A stretch of DNA of 64,000 bases from Hyphomicrobiales bacterium (GCA_900470095.1 UBZM01000024.1:77142-141141), one strand, 5' to 3'. Positions 46,585-55,879 are shown, counted from the first letter of the stretch. Program-made: numbers and translations. The notes: generated by a model from the sequence alone, not told the origin.

Positions 46585-47138
46585 GCGCCGCTCTCACGGT
46601 GCCGGCGCAGACGGATATAAAGCGCGCCGGCGCCGCCATGGCGCTGCTCTGCCTCCTCGAAGCCGACGACGAAAGGGCGCAGATCCGGTAGCCGCAACCA
46701 GTGCGGCACGCTGCGGCGCAGGACGCCACGCTCTTCGCCGAAGATCGCGTCGCCCGCGGCGCCCTTGCCCGTGACGACCAGAGCCAGCCTGGTGCCGCGC
46801 GCCTGCTCGCGGCGCAAAAAGGCACATAAAGCTGCATGAGCAGCATCCTGCCGCAGGCCATGCAGGTCAATCACCGCCTCGACGGATTGGGTTCCACGAC
46901 GCAACTGGGTGCGCAGGCGGCGCTCGAGCGGCGCCAGTGGCGGCGGGGTGGTCCTGGCCGGTTTGACGGCGACGATCAGGACGGGGTCGGCAGCCTCAGT
47001 AGGAGGTGGCACTGGGGCCGCTGTGGGCTCCTCAGGGGGCGGCGCGGCACGCCCCGGCAGTGGCGTCACCGAACGCGCAACCTGCCGCCACAGGGCAATG
47101 TCGGCCTCCGACAAGGTCTTCTCGCGACGGCGGCGCAT
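46581..47138 (-). CDS. Smr domain-containing protein
   Basis: The 185-residue protein has an N-terminal basic/Pro-rich stretch (residues 1-75) and a C-terminal Smr domain with VIDLHGLRQDAAHAALCAFL, the DLHG motif, and LALVVTGKGAAG, the TGKG-type loop. Smr domains are nicking or ribosome-rescue endonucleases (MutS2, SmrA/B); this stand-alone alphaproteobacterial form lacks MutS parts. The function here is unproven. It begins 3 bp after the mltA stop. Confidence 0.9.
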   Translation of the reverse strand: MRRRREKTLSEADIALWRQVARSVTPLPGRAAPPPEEPTAAPVPPPTEAADPVLIVAVKPARTTPPPLAPLERRLRTQLRRGTQSVEAVIDLHGLRQDAAHAALCAFLRREQARGTRLALVVTGKGAAGDAIFGEERGVLRRSVPHWLRLPDLRPFVVGFEEAEQRHGGAGALYIRLRRHRESGA

Positions 47139-47141
47139 CGC

Positions 47142-48347
47142 TCAGCGCGCCTCCGCCCGCGGCCAGAGCACCGTGAAGTCAAAGGAATGGCGGACCAGCC
47201 CGGCGCGATGACCTGCCGCCTGGCCCGAACCAACAAACAGGTCGACCCGCGACGGTCCGACAATGGCCGATCCCGTATCCTGCGCAATCATCAGGCGTGA
47301 CAGCCGCTCCATGTCGCCGCTGCCCGTGGGAATTGTCGCATCGATCCAGGCCGGCAATCCGTAGGGCCAGATAGCGCGGTCGACGGCGATGCTACGCAGC
47401 GGCGTCAGAGCCAGACCCGCGCCGCCAATCGGCCCCGACGCGGCCGGCAAGTCGTCCTTGCGGGCAAAGAAGACGAAGGAACGGTTCAGCCGGATCAGAT
47501 CGCGGGCAAAACCCGCATCGGCCTTCAACCGGGCGACCAGCTTGTCCATGGTCATCTCGGCCGGCGGGATGTTCTCGCGCTCGCTGAGCACCCGGCCGAG
47601 CGAGGTATAGGCGTGGCCGTTGCGACCGGAATAGACCAGCCGCACGACCCTGCCGTCCTGCAACCGAACCCGGCCGGAGCCTTGCACCTGCAAGACGAAG
47701 CGGTCGACCGGATCGCGCAGCCACGCGATTTCCAGGCCCTGCCCATCGAGCGCGCCGCTCTCGATCGCCGCCCGATCGGGATAAGGTTCGAGGCCCCTGG
47801 AGGTACGGCGGGCGGCCGACAAGTCAGGTTCCAGCCCAGGCCAGGCGTCGCCTGCAAGTCGCGTCACCAGATCCGCAGGGCGGGCATAAAGCGGCGTCGG
47901 GAACTGGGCGGAGCGGGTGAGCGAGCCCTCGAACTCCGGCTCGAAATAGCCGGTCATGAAGCCGCGCTCGGCGCCGCTCGGCCGGATGCGCCAGAAACTG
48001 AAACGCTCCTCGAAGAAGCGACGCGCCGCTGTCCGATCGACCGGCCCGCGGGCCGTCAGCCTGCCGGCTTCGGCGCAGATACCGGCGAGGGCGGCGGGGA
48101 TCGGCGCGCCTTGCCGAAGCGGCGGATCGGCGGCGCAGCCCGCTGCGAAAATCGCAAGCGCAATGCGGTGATCGTCATCGCGCCATCCTGGAATGGCGCC
48201 GGGAGAGACGGAATCTGCACGGGCGCCAGGCGGCAAGCTGGGACCGGCGGGCGCCTGTGTCATTGCAGCGGACAACATGGCGGCCACCAGCGCAAGGCGC
48301 CCGAGGCCACGCGTCACGCGCCGGCTTCGGTCGCGACCAAAAGCCAA
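47142..48347 (-). CDS. mltA: MltA-family lytic murein transglycosylase
   Basis: The 401-residue protein starts with a signal peptide (RLALVAAMLSAAMTQAPA) and then the MltA domain with FMTGYFEPEFEGSLTRS and TPLYARPADLV. The C-terminal 3D domain contains IAQDTGSAIVGPSRVDLFVG, with the catalytic Asp expected in the DTG or DLF part. It cleaves peptidoglycan glycan strands to 1,6-anhydro-muropeptides in the periplasm. No lipobox is obvious. Its start overlaps the Tim44-like gene by 34 bp. Confidence 0.92.
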   Translation of the reverse strand: MAFGRDRSRRVTRGLGRLALVAAMLSAAMTQAPAGPSLPPGARADSVSPGAIPGWRDDDHRIALAIFAAGCAADPPLRQGAPIPAALAGICAEAGRLTARGPVDRTAARRFFEERFSFWRIRPSGAERGFMTGYFEPEFEGSLTRSAQFPTPLYARPADLVTRLAGDAWPGLEPDLSAARRTSRGLEPYPDRAAIESGALDGQGLEIAWLRDPVDRFVLQVQGSGRVRLQDGRVVRLVYSGRNGHAYTSLGRVLSERENIPPAEMTMDKLVARLKADAGFARDLIRLNRSFVFFARKDDLPAASGPIGGAGLALTPLRSIAVDRAIWPYGLPAWIDATIPTGSGDMERLSRLMIAQDTGSAIVGPSRVDLFVGSGQAAGHRAGLVRHSFDFTVLWPRAEAR

Positions 48348-49045
48348 TTCGGGTCGCGGCTGCCGAGCTGGCGCGAGAAGGTCCAGATATCGTTGACCTC
48401 CGAGACCGCCTCGGCGCTGCCATCCACCACGACGCCCTGCGCATCACGGACAACACTGATCAGCTGCGAGACGAAAGCGATCGTCACCTGAGCCGTCTTG
48501 CCCTTGACGTCGACGGCCGTGATTTCGGCCTTGTCGATCGAAACGAAGGAGGATTCCGCCTTCTCGCCGCGCTTCTCGCGATCGGTGATCGCCTGCTCGA
48601 AGCCATCATAGACCTCCTTGGCGAGGAGGCCCTTCAGGACCTTGCGGTCACCGCGGGCGAAAGCGGTGACGATGGTCTCATAAGCGGATTTCGCACCCTG
48701 CAGGAAACCCTTCGGGTCGAAATCCTGCTCCTGGCGAACGATGGCCTCGATGCCGGCAATGATCGGCGAATCCGCAGGCGCAATATCCTTCCAGCGCTCG
48801 GCCGCCGGAACGACCGTCGCGGCGGGATCATTGGCTGCGCCCGGCAGGCGAATGACATTGTCGCGCTTGGCTTCGGGAGCGCCGGGCTGATCGGGACGCA
48901 TCGGCGGTGTCTCACGCCGGGCGAAGGGATCCTTTGGCGGCTGCTCGCTGCCGGTCTTCTGGCCAAGCACGGAGCGAAGCTTCCAGGCGACGAAAACGGC
49001 CAGAGCCAGGAAGACCAAAGTCGTCATGTCGAAGGAATTTTGCAT
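48314..49045 (-). CDS. Tim44-like domain-containing protein (TimA type)
   Basis: The 243-residue protein has an N-terminal membrane anchor (MTTLVFLALAVFVAWKLRSV), a Pro/charged linker to about residue 90, and a Tim44 domain (FLQGAKSAYETIVTAFARGD, VYDGFEQAITDREKRGEKAE, and SRDPNWLLVATEAGA at the C-terminus). Alphaproteobacterial TimA is related to the mitochondrial Tim44 import factor and is membrane associated; its role in bacteria is unsettled. It is divergent from secB, an arrangement conserved in the group. Confidence 0.92.
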   Translation of the reverse strand: MQNSFDMTTLVFLALAVFVAWKLRSVLGQKTGSEQPPKDPFARRETPPMRPDQPGAPEAKRDNVIRLPGAANDPAATVVPAAERWKDIAPADSPIIAGIEAIVRQEQDFDPKGFLQGAKSAYETIVTAFARGDRKVLKGLLAKEVYDGFEQAITDREKRGEKAESSFVSIDKAEITAVDVKGKTAQVTIAFVSQLISVVRDAQGVVVDGSAEAVSEVNDIWTFSRQLGSRDPNWLLVATEAGA

Positions 49046-49290
49046 CGAACGCTGATCCGGAACCCCAGTGACCGCCTCGCATCAACGGCGGCGGTCGGCC
49101 GGCCGCCGCATGCGATATGGTGATCAAGGCTCGTAACATCCACCCCCGAGCTTGTGAAGGCGGCTTCTTGTGCCTGAGGAAGCTCCATGATAGCCGACGC
49201 AGGCATTGCACCGGGGAGCGGTGCGCAGTCCCGGGCGCCGGCAAGGCGTGGGATTTCCCGATTAAAGCCTGCCAGACGATGATGGGACCG
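49046..49290. other. Divergent timA-secB intergenic region
   Basis: The 245 bp must contain leftward and rightward promoters. A GC dyad (GGCGGC and GCCGCC words around 49090-49110) and AT-poor sequence are visible; I can define no promoter. An open frame to the left of secB in phase with it is shadow. Confidence 0.3.
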
Positions 49291-49788
49291 ATGGCCAACG
49301 ACATCCCCAACGGCAACGGCGCGAGCGAGGCAAACGCTCAGCCGAGCATGAATGCGCTGATCCAGTACACCAAGGACTTCTCCTTCGAGAATCCGAAGGC
49401 GCCCCGCGCGCTCGGCCAGCAGAACGAGCAGGGCCCGCAGATGTCCCTGCAGGTCAATGTCTCGACCACCGCGCTGTCGGAAACCGATTACGAGACCGTG
49501 CTCCAGCTCGAGGGCAAGGCCGTCCTGAACAACGAGACGCTGTTTGCGTTCGATCTCAGCTATGCCGGTGTGTTTCGGCTGCTGAACATCCCGCAGGAGC
49601 ACATTCATCCCGTTCTCGTGATCGATTGTGCGCGGCTGCTGTTCCCGTTCGCCCGCCAGATCATCGCGGATGCGGTCCAGACCGGCGGCTTCCCGCCCTT
49701 CTATGTTCCGCAGATCGATTTCGCGATGCTGTATCAGCAGCGCATGCAGGAGCTTCAGGCCCAGCAGCCGCAGGCGCCCAACGCCTGA
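49291..49788 (+). CDS. secB: Protein-export chaperone SecB
   Basis: SecB keeps precursor proteins unfolded and delivers them to SecA. The 165-residue protein has the conserved core LIQYTKDFSFENPKAPRAL, LQVNVSTTALSETDYETVLQ, YAGVFRLLNIPQEHIHPVLV and LLFPFARQIIADAVQTGGFP, with a Gln/Pro/Ala tail. ATG 49291 (GGGA 5-8 bases ahead) is preferred over ATG 49279. An intrinsic terminator follows. Confidence 0.97.
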   Translation: MANDIPNGNGASEANAQPSMNALIQYTKDFSFENPKAPRALGQQNEQGPQMSLQVNVSTTALSETDYETVLQLEGKAVLNNETLFAFDLSYAGVFRLLNIPQEHIHPVLVIDCARLLFPFARQIIADAVQTGGFPPFYVPQIDFAMLYQQRMQELQAQQPQAPNA

Positions 49789-49821
49789 GCCAGCCTGCTG
49801 CCTCTGCAAGCCAACGATATC

Positions 49822-49847
49822 GAAAGGGCCCTCGCGGGCCCTTTCTT
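49822..49847 (+). terminator. Rho-independent terminator after secB
   Basis: GAAAGGGCCC (49822-49831), TCGC, GGGCCCTTTC (49836-49845) is a perfect 10-bp stem followed by TTGCATTTC. It lies 34 bp past the secB stop. Confidence 0.85.
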
Positions 49848-49927
49848 GCATTTCAATCAATAATCGCGCGCGTTTCGCAACGCCTTGCGCATCGGCAAGG
49901 CAGCCTCCATCTCCCACGTTCATTGAA

Positions 49928-49955
49928 GCGGGCGCCAATCCGGCGCCCGCCTTTT
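49928..49955 (+). terminator. Second hairpin terminator between secB and terC
   Basis: GCGGGCGCC (49928-49936), AATCC, GGCGCCCGC (49942-49950) is a perfect 9-bp stem followed by CTTTTGC. It lies 82 bp beyond the secB terminator and 17 bp before terC, with no gene between, so it either ends a small RNA or attenuates terC. Confidence 0.75.
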
Positions 49956-49971
49956 GCTATGTGGAGACCCG

Positions 49972-50712
49972 ATGGACCATCTGATGACGCTTGCTGCCGA
50001 CCCCGCCGTCTGGGCGGCTCTCGGGGCACTGATCGCCATGGAGGTTGTCCTCGGCATCGACAATCTGATCTTCATCTCGATCCTGACCAACAAACTGCCC
50101 GAGGAGCAACGCTCGCTCGGCCGCAAGATCGGCATCGGGCTCGCCCTGTTCATGCGTCTCGCACTGCTCGGCACCGTCGCCTTCATCGTGCAATTGACGG
50201 AGCCGATCGTTTCGCTCTTCGGCAAGGCCTTCTCCTGGCGCGATTTCATCCTGATCGCCGGCGGCCTCTTCCTGGTCTGGAAGGCGACGACGGAAATCCA
50301 TCACAAGGTCGACGTCAATCACGGACCCGATGTGTTCGACGGCGGCCGGGCTGCAACCGTGACCTTCGGCGCCGCGATCTTCCAGATCCTGCTGCTTGAT
50401 CTCGTCTTCTCGATCGACAGCATCATCACAGCCGTCGGCATGACCGAGCACATACCGGTGATGATGATTGCGGTGATCGTCGCCGTGCTGGTGATGCTGC
50501 TCGCCGCCGACCCGCTGGCGAAGTTCATCGAAAAGAACCCGACGATCGTGATGCTGGCGCTCGGCTTCCTGCTGATGATCGGCGCCACGCTGATCGGCGA
50601 GGGTTTCGGCGCCCATATCCCGAAGGGCTATATCTACGCCGCCATGGCCTTCTCGGCGCTGATCGAGGGCCTCAACATGATGTCGCGTCGCGCCGATCGC
50701 CGCCGCGACTGA
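49972..50712 (+). CDS. TerC family integral membrane protein
   Basis: The 246-residue protein has seven predicted helices and the TerC signatures [19 protein letters not shown] and [12 protein letters not shown], each with the conserved acidic residue in a GIDN or SID-type motif. The family is linked to metal (Mn or Ca) efflux and to exoenzyme metallation; tellurite resistance is only the historical name. GGAG lies 7 bases before ATG 49972. It is inserted between secB and the dnaQ-coaE-aroE block and stands alone. Confidence 0.92.
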   Translation: MDHLMTLAADPAVWAALGALIAMEVVLGIDNLIFISILTNKLPEEQRSLGRKIGIGLALFMRLALLGTVAFIVQLTEPIVSLFGKAFSWRDFILIAGGLFLVWKATTEIHHKVDVNHGPDVFDGGRAATVTFGAAIFQILLLDLVFSIDSIITAVGMTEHIPVMMIAVIVAVLVMLLAADPLAKFIEKNPTIVMLALGFLLMIGATLIGEGFGAHIPKGYIYAAMAFSALIEGLNMMSRRADRRRD

Positions 50713-50740
50713 CCGACGAAGCTGAGCCGCGTGAGGCGGC

Positions 50741-51448
50741 TCAGCTCTCCTTGGCCAGACCGAGATAGCCGCTCCAGAGCGGTGTCTTCAGGGTCAGGAT
50801 GAAGCTCTCATGAGCGGCCATTGCCGCCTCGTCGAGGCAGGACGCGAGCGGGCGCTGGCGCTGCGGCCGCTCTGAAAGATCGGCGAGACCATTGCCGGGA
50901 CCGGCAGCAGTGACCACGCCAAGTCCGAGATCGGCCTGTTTGCCGCCGATCAGTTCGATATAGACCTCGGCGAGAATCTCGGAATCGAGCAGCGCGCCGT
51001 GCTGGGTACGCCTGGTATTGTCGATGCCGTAGCGCTGGCAAAGCGCATCGAGACTGTTCGAGGCCCCGGGATGCTTCCGCCGCGCCATCGCCAGCGTATC
51101 GACGACCAGCGAAGGCTCGATCGGGCCCCGGCCGACGCGCTTCATCTCCATGTTCAGGAAGCCGACGTCGAAGGACGCGTTGTGGATGACGAGCCGTGCG
51201 CCATCGATGAAGGCCGCAAACTCCTCGGCAATGGCCGCGAAGACGGGTTTGTCCGCCAGGAAGGCATCGGACAGTCCGTGGACCTTGAAGGCGCCTTCCG
51301 CCATCGCCCGCTCGGGGTTGATGTATTGATGGAAGGTCCGGCCAGATGGGCAGTGATTGACCAGTTCGACGCAGCCGATTTCAACGACGCGATCGCCGCC
51401 ATTGGCTTCGACGCCGGTCGTCTCGGTATCGAGGACGATCTCACGCAT
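50741..51448 (-). CDS. dnaQ: DNA polymerase III epsilon subunit (3'-5' proofreading exonuclease)
   Basis: DnaQ proofreads replication as part of the Pol III core. The 235-residue protein has the DEDDh exonuclease motifs: VLDTETTG near residue 6 (Exo I), [16 protein letters not shown] (Exo II), and [20 protein letters not shown] (Exo III with the His). The C-terminal approximately 60 residues should bind the alpha subunit. ATG 51448 is favoured; the longer frame runs into coaE. It overlaps coaE by 8 bp. Confidence 0.96.
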   Translation of the reverse strand: MREIVLDTETTGVEANGGDRVVEIGCVELVNHCPSGRTFHQYINPERAMAEGAFKVHGLSDAFLADKPVFAAIAEEFAAFIDGARLVIHNASFDVGFLNMEMKRVGRGPIEPSLVVDTLAMARRKHPGASNSLDALCQRYGIDNTRRTQHGALLDSEILAEVYIELIGGKQADLGLGVVTAAGPGNGLADLSERPQRQRPLASCLDEAAMAAHESFILTLKTPLWSGYLGLAKES

Positions 51449-52067
51449 GCCTGGACGCCTTTTCTTGCCGGCTCCGGCCAGGACGGCCGGCCAATGCCTG
51501 GAGGATAGAGCGGACCTGCCTGCGTGCCACCAGCAAGCCATGGGAGGTGTCCACAAGGAAGTGGGCATGCCGGCGCTTCTCGGCATCCGGCATCTGGCGC
51601 GCCAGGATCCCGTCCAGCTTTTCCGCCGTCATTTCCGGGCGCGCCAGGACGCGGGCGCGCTGCACTGCGGCTGATGCCGTGATCACGACGACGGCGTCAC
51701 AGCGGTTTCCGGCTCCAACCTCTAGAAGGAGCGGCACATCGAGGACGGCGATATCGCTCCCCGCTGCAATGCAGTTCTTGATGAAAGCGATCTCTTCCTC
51801 CCGCACCAGAGGATGGATGATCGCTTCCAGCGCGCGCAGGGCTTCGGGCTTGCCCACAACCGTGGCGGAGAGTCGGGCACGATCGACGGCCCCGTTCACC
51901 ACAGCCCCCGGAAAGGCCGCCGCGATCGGTGCGACCGCCCTGCCCCGGTAGAGCGCATGGACGGTGGCATCGGCATCATGGACGGGCACACCGTGGGCCC
52001 GGAACATCTCCGAGGTGGTCGACTTTCCCATGCCGATCGAGCCGGTCAGTCCCAGGATGAAGGTCAT
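51441..52067 (-). CDS. coaE: Dephospho-CoA kinase
   Basis: CoaE phosphorylates dephospho-CoA to CoA, the final step. The 208-residue kinase has the P-loop [12 protein letters not shown] at residues 6-17, [14 protein letters not shown] and [16 protein letters not shown]. CoaA, the first enzyme of the same pathway, is encoded at 9.3-10.3 kb. It lies between aroE (15 bp) and dnaQ (8-bp overlap) in the leftward origin-proximal run. Confidence 0.96.
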   Translation of the reverse strand: MTFILGLTGSIGMGKSTTSEMFRAHGVPVHDADATVHALYRGRAVAPIAAAFPGAVVNGAVDRARLSATVVGKPEALRALEAIIHPLVREEEIAFIKNCIAAGSDIAVLDVPLLLEVGAGNRCDAVVVITASAAVQRARVLARPEMTAEKLDGILARQMPDAEKRRHAHFLVDTSHGLLVARRQVRSILQALAGRPGRSRQEKASRHA

Positions 52068-52082
52068 GCGGCACCCAGCGAA

Positions 52083-52916
52083 TCAGGCGCCCAGGATATC
52101 GGCTTCGAGCCGGGCCCGCAGCGCTGGCGTGACCTTCGGGGTCACACCGAACCAGCGCGCGAAACCGGGGACGGCCTGATGCAGCAGCATGCCGAGGCCA
52201 TCGACCGGAACACCGCCGCGACGTTCCGCCTCTTTGAGCAGGGGCGTCCGCAACGGCACGTAGACGATGTCGTCAACGATCGTTCCGGGGTGCAGCCTGG
52301 TGAGAGCGAGATCGAGCGGCGGCTTGCCGTTCATGCCAAGCGCCGTCGTGTTGACGATCAGATCGGCCGCTTCGACCAAGTCATGACGCCTTGACCAGTC
52401 CTGCGCCTCGACCGGAGCTCCGAGCGCCCGGGCGAGTTCCGTGGCTCGTTCCGCGCTGCGGTTGACGAGGACGATCCGCCCGAGGCCGCGTGCCTTCAGT
52501 CCAAAGCCGATGGCGCGGGCTGCGCCGCCCGAGCCAAGAATGAGAGCTGTCCGGACCCGCTGGCTCCAGCCGGGTACGCTGCCGTCGAGATGGGCGAGGA
52601 AGCCGGCTGCATCGGTGTTGTCGCCGAATAGGCGACCATCGTCACGCCAGATCGTATTCACCGCACCCATCGCGCGGGCGACGGGGCTGAGGTCATCGAC
52701 CAGCACCAGCGACGCCTCCTTGTGCGGAACCGTGACGTTGCCGCCCGCGAATTCTCCGCTCCTGACCCGGGCAATGAATGACGGGAGCGCAGCCGGTGCG
52801 ACATCGATGCGTTCATAGGATCCATCGAGCCCATGCTCAGCGATCCAGCTGCCGTGAATGAGCGGCGAGCGTGAATGGGCGATCGGGTGACCGATGACGA
52901 AGCAGCGACGGGTCAT
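52083..52916 (-). CDS. aroE: Shikimate dehydrogenase
   Basis: AroE reduces 3-dehydroshikimate to shikimate with NADPH. The 277-residue protein has HPIAHSRSPLIH at the N-terminus, the catalytic Lys-Asp pair in NVTVPHKE and GDNTDAAGFLAHLD, and the nucleotide-binding GSGGAARAIGFGL. It lies 18 bp after maf and 15 bp before coaE. Confidence 0.96.
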   Translation of the reverse strand: MTRRCFVIGHPIAHSRSPLIHGSWIAEHGLDGSYERIDVAPAALPSFIARVRSGEFAGGNVTVPHKEASLVLVDDLSPVARAMGAVNTIWRDDGRLFGDNTDAAGFLAHLDGSVPGWSQRVRTALILGSGGAARAIGFGLKARGLGRIVLVNRSAERATELARALGAPVEAQDWSRRHDLVEAADLIVNTTALGMNGKPPLDLALTRLHPGTIVDDIVYVPLRTPLLKEAERRGGVPVDGLGMLLHQAVPGFARWFGVTPKVTPALRARLEADILGA

Positions 52917-52934
52917 GGAATTCAGATGTCCGGA

Positions 52935-53561
52935 TCAATCGATGAGAGCACCCTGCTTGCGCAGGGCTTCGAGTACGGCAAGGAGCGGAAGGCCGAGAAT
53001 GGTGAAATGGTCGCCCTCTATCGTAGCGAAGAGCTGGGAGCCGAGGCCCTCGAGCTGATAGCCGCCAACGCTGGTCAGGATCGCCGGGCCAGCGAGTTCG
53101 ACATAGGTCGCGATGAAATCCAGCTCCAGTCGCCGCATCGTCAGCCGTGCAGTCTGCCCGCCTTCAGCCAGGATCTCGCCGTCGCGTGCCAGCACAAAGG
53201 CGGAATGGAGCTCGTGCGCACGCCCGGCCAGAGTGGCGATCTGCGCAGCGGCGTCAGCGAGATTCTCTGGTTTGTGAAAGATCTGCCCCTCGCAGGTCAA
53301 CGTCTGGTCGGCCCCGAGCACGAAGCGGCCAGGCTTCATAACCGAGACATGCAACGCCTTGGCGCAGGCAAGCGCCGCTGCGATCGCCTCGCCCTCGACA
53401 CCCTGTGCGAGCAGCGGCCCCTCGGCAGCTCGCTCGTCGATATCCGGCTTCAAGGTGTCGACAGGGATCCCGGCCGCACGCAGCATGCCTGCCCGGGTCG
53501 CACTGCCGGAAGCAAGCAGCAGAGGCTCCGCCGGACGCCAGAGAGAGTGGCTCTTCGTCAT
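52935..53561 (-). CDS. Maf family nucleoside triphosphate pyrophosphatase
   Basis: The 208-residue protein has [18 protein letters not shown], the first Maf motif, PDIDERAAE, and [20 protein letters not shown], the second. Maf proteins hydrolyse non-canonical or pyrimidine nucleoside triphosphates and affect septation. ATG 53561 overlaps the ppsR stop (ATGA), so it is translated with that gene. The longer frame to 53672 lies in ppsR and is not used. YhdE versus YceF subtype is not assigned here. Confidence 0.93.
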   Translation of the reverse strand: MTKSHSLWRPAEPLLLASGSATRAGMLRAAGIPVDTLKPDIDERAAEGPLLAQGVEGEAIAAALACAKALHVSVMKPGRFVLGADQTLTCEGQIFHKPENLADAAAQIATLAGRAHELHSAFVLARDGEILAEGGQTARLTMRRLELDFIATYVELAGPAILTSVGGYQLEGLGSQLFATIEGDHFTILGLPLLAVLEALRKQGALID

Positions 53562-54388
53562 GTCGCGATGAACTTCATGCGATGGTCGCGCAACAGGTCG
53601 AGGATGGCTGCCGCCGTCTCCTCGATCGAGCGCCGGGTGACATCGATCACCGGCCAGCCCCGGCGGGCACAAAGCTTGCGCGACTGTGCGATCTCATCGG
53701 CAACGGCTGTCGGGTCGACATAGGGCGTCTCATCATCCGCCTTCATCGAGAGCAGCCGGTTCTGCCGAATCTGCACAATGCGCTCGGCACTGGCGACCAA
53801 CCCGACGATCAGCGGCTTTCGGAGCCGCTCGAGCTCGGCCGGCAAAGGCACATGGGGGACAAGCGGCACATTGGCGGTCTTGATACCGCGATTGGCGAGA
53901 TAGATGCTGGTCGGGGTCTTCGAGGTGCGGCTGATGCCGACGAGAATGATGTCCGCGCTTTCCAGGTCGCCACCGAGCTGACCGTCGTCATGCATCAGCG
54001 TGTAGTTCATCGCGTCGATGCGGCGAAAATATTCGGCGTTGAGCACATGCTGCGCGCCCGGCCGCGGCGACCCCGCCTGACCGAGATAGGACTGGAACAA
54101 GGACAACACCGGGTTCAGCACCGACAGGCAGGGGCAGCCGAGCTCCTGGCAGAATTTCTCGAGCCGCTCCGCCCACTCCGCTTCGACGAGAGTGTAGAGC
54201 ACGACCCCTGGCGAGGATTCGATCTCCGCCAGGACGCGCGCAAGCTGCGCCTCTGAGCGCACCAGCGGATAGACATGCTCGATGGCCGAGACCGATTCAT
54301 ATTGGGCGGCGGCGGCCCGGCTGACCGCAATCAGGGTCTCGCCGGTGGCATCTGACACCAGATGCAAATGAAAATAGTTGCGCGCCAC
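53558..54388 (-). CDS. ppsR: Pyruvate, water dikinase / PPDK regulatory protein (DUF299)
   Basis: This bifunctional kinase/phosphorylase (DUF299) switches PEP synthase or pyruvate phosphate dikinase on and off by phosphorylating a threonine next to the catalytic histidine. The 276-residue protein starts at GTG 54388 and has [20 protein letters not shown] and the P-loop-like [20 protein letters not shown]. Its position facing hemE across the putative origin is the same as in Caulobacter and rhizobia. Confidence 0.94.
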   Translation of the reverse strand: MARNYFHLHLVSDATGETLIAVSRAAAAQYESVSAIEHVYPLVRSEAQLARVLAEIESSPGVVLYTLVEAEWAERLEKFCQELGCPCLSVLNPVLSLFQSYLGQAGSPRPGAQHVLNAEYFRRIDAMNYTLMHDDGQLGGDLESADIILVGISRTSKTPTSIYLANRGIKTANVPLVPHVPLPAELERLRKPLIVGLVASAERIVQIRQNRLLSMKADDETPYVDPTAVADEIAQSRKLCARRGWPVIDVTRRSIEETAAAILDLLRDHRMKFIAT

Positions 54389-54515
54389 GTGGGCTCCCGG
54401 GGCTTAACGAAGTTGCAACCTCTAGCGCGCCATATCGGCAATGCAAATCGTCGTCCTGGACCGGGACCCCCCAGCGCTAGCCGCGATGAGGGGTCACGCT
54501 GGTCATGGGGACTGC

Positions 54516-54524
54516 TGTGGACAA
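54516..54524 (-). promoter_or_regulatory. DnaA-box-like site 1
   Basis: TGTGGACAA reads TTGTCCACA on the minus strand, one mismatch from TTATCCACA. Confidence 0.6.
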
Positions 54525-54610
54525 CCGAACATCCGGCCGGCGCCCCGGAGCGCGACTGTATAAGTCCCTCTTTCCATCAACAGGCTGGCCCCTGGGGACA
54601 CGTGGGGCGA

Positions 54611-54626
54611 TGTTTCACGTGAATCA
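54611..54626. promoter_or_regulatory. parS-like site 1 (in oriC)
   Basis: TGTTTCACGTGAATCA matches the ParB site TGTTTCACGTGAAACA at 15 of 16 positions and keeps the central TTTCACGTGAA. Confidence 0.7.
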
Positions 54627-54737
54627 TTTTAACGATCGGCGGCCCCGACGCCGATTCTGATTTCTTACTAATCAGTTAAGGCGCCCTACCCCCCGGGTGA
54701 TTCCAGCCTGCGACATCGGCTCGCCTTGTGGACCGGT

Positions 54738-54746
54738 TGTGGACAA
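54738..54746 (-). promoter_or_regulatory. DnaA-box-like site 2
   Basis: A second TGTGGACAA (TTGTCCACA on the minus strand) lies 222 bp from the first in the same orientation, with a degenerate TGTGGACCG 3 bp to its left. Confidence 0.6.
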
Positions 54747-54779
54747 AGTTGGGCCGGGCTATTTGCCCCTGACCAAGAG

Positions 54780-54822
54780 TCAAAACAAAAGAATCTCTCT
54801 CTAAGATTCTTTTAAGATTCAG
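54780..54822. other. AT-rich repeat tract, candidate DNA unwinding element
   Basis: The segment contains GAATC at 54791, AAGATTC at about 54803 and AAGATTC again at about 54814, giving inverted and direct repeats in sequence much richer in A and T than the rest of the window. It adjoins DnaA-like box 2, as DUE elements do. Confidence 0.5.
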
Positions 54823-54847
54823 ACCTGAACGGCTGACCGGAGTGGGC

Positions 54848-55879
54848 ATGGCGAACGACGATCCGGCTTTCCTGCGGAGCCTTTCGGGCGAGGTGATGGC
54901 AACGCCGCCGATCTGGCTGATGCGCCAGGCTGGACGCTATCTGCCGGAGTACCGCGAGGTCCGTGCCAAGGCAGGTGGCTTTCTCGAGCTTTGCTACAAT
55001 CCGGCCTTTGCCACCGAAGTGACCCTTCAGCCGATCCGTCGTTTCGATTTCGACGCAGCGATCCTGTTCTGCGACATCCTCGTCGTGCCCCATGCGCTCG
55101 GCCAGAAGCTCTGGTTCGTCCAGGGAGAAGGCCCACGGTTGGAGCCAGTGGGCAACGCAAAGAGGCTTGGCGAGATCCATGAGGAGATCGACCAGGACGT
55201 GCTGGCGCCGGTCTACGAAACGGTTGCCAAGGTCAAGGCTGCCCTGCCTGACAAGACTGGCTTCATCGGTTTCTGCGGGGCGCCTTGGACAGTCGCGACC
55301 TACATGGTGGCGGGGCGGGGCACGCCGGATCAGGGTCCGGCCAAAGAACTCTTCACCCGTGACCCGGAGCTGTTCGCCCGGTTGATCGATCGGATCGTGA
55401 TCGCGTCCATCGCTCATCTCAACGCTCAGATCGATGGCGGCGTTGATGCGGTGCAGATTTTCGACAGCTGGGCGGGCTCGCTTGGCGAGGCTGATTTCGC
55501 GCGCTGGTGCATTGCTCCGACCAAGCGGATCGTCGACGGGGTCCGGGCGCGTCATCCCAAGGCAAAGATCATCGGCTTTCCCCGGGGCGCCGGCCGCCTG
55601 ATCCCCAGTTATGTCAGGGCGACCGGGGTTGATGCTGTCGGGCTCGAGACGGATATCGATCGCGAATTTGCGCGGACGCAGATCCAATCGCTTGCGCCGA
55701 TCCAGGGTCATCTTGACCCGCAACTTCTCCGGGCTGGTGGTGCCGATCTGGAGCGGGAGGTCGAGGCGATCCGTACGTCCTTCGGCGCTGGTCCGTTCGT
55801 TTTCAATCTTGGGCACGGCATCCTGCCGGATACGCCGATCGCTCATGTCGAGCGTTTGGTTGCGGCTGTCAGGTCATGA
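54848..55879 (+). CDS. hemE: Uroporphyrinogen decarboxylase
   Basis: HemE decarboxylates uroporphyrinogen III to coproporphyrinogen III in heme synthesis. The 343-residue protein has PIWLMRQAGRYLPEYR, the substrate-binding arginine segment, FCGAPWTVATYMVAGR and FNLGHGILPDTP. ATG 54848 is preferred to GTG 54842 because GGAG lies 6-7 bases before it. It is the first gene to the right of the putative oriC, as in Caulobacter. Confidence 0.97.
   Translation: MANDDPAFLRSLSGEVMATPPIWLMRQAGRYLPEYREVRAKAGGFLELCYNPAFATEVTLQPIRRFDFDAAILFCDILVVPHALGQKLWFVQGEGPRLEPVGNAKRLGEIHEEIDQDVLAPVYETVAKVKAALPDKTGFIGFCGAPWTVATYMVAGRGTPDQGPAKELFTRDPELFARLIDRIVIASIAHLNAQIDGGVDAVQIFDSWAGSLGEADFARWCIAPTKRIVDGVRARHPKAKIIGFPRGAGRLIPSYVRATGVDAVGLETDIDREFARTQIQSLAPIQGHLDPQLLRAGGADLEREVEAIRTSFGAGPFVFNLGHGILPDTPIAHVERLVAAVRS

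Larger units (their letters stand above)
54389..54847. other. Putative chromosomal replication origin (oriC) between ppsR and hemE
   Basis: The largest gene-free stretch in the window (459 bp) lies exactly where alphaproteobacterial oriC has been mapped next to hemE. It contains two identical DnaA-type boxes (TGTGGACAA at 54516-54524 and 54738-54746, complement TTGTCCACA), a weaker TGTGGACCG (54727-54735), a parS-like site (54611-54626), a CTGATT/AATCAG dyad (54657-54675), half-sites TTAAC/GTTAA of the CtrA type, and an AT-rich tract at 54780-54822. Genes diverge on both sides. Confidence 0.78.
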
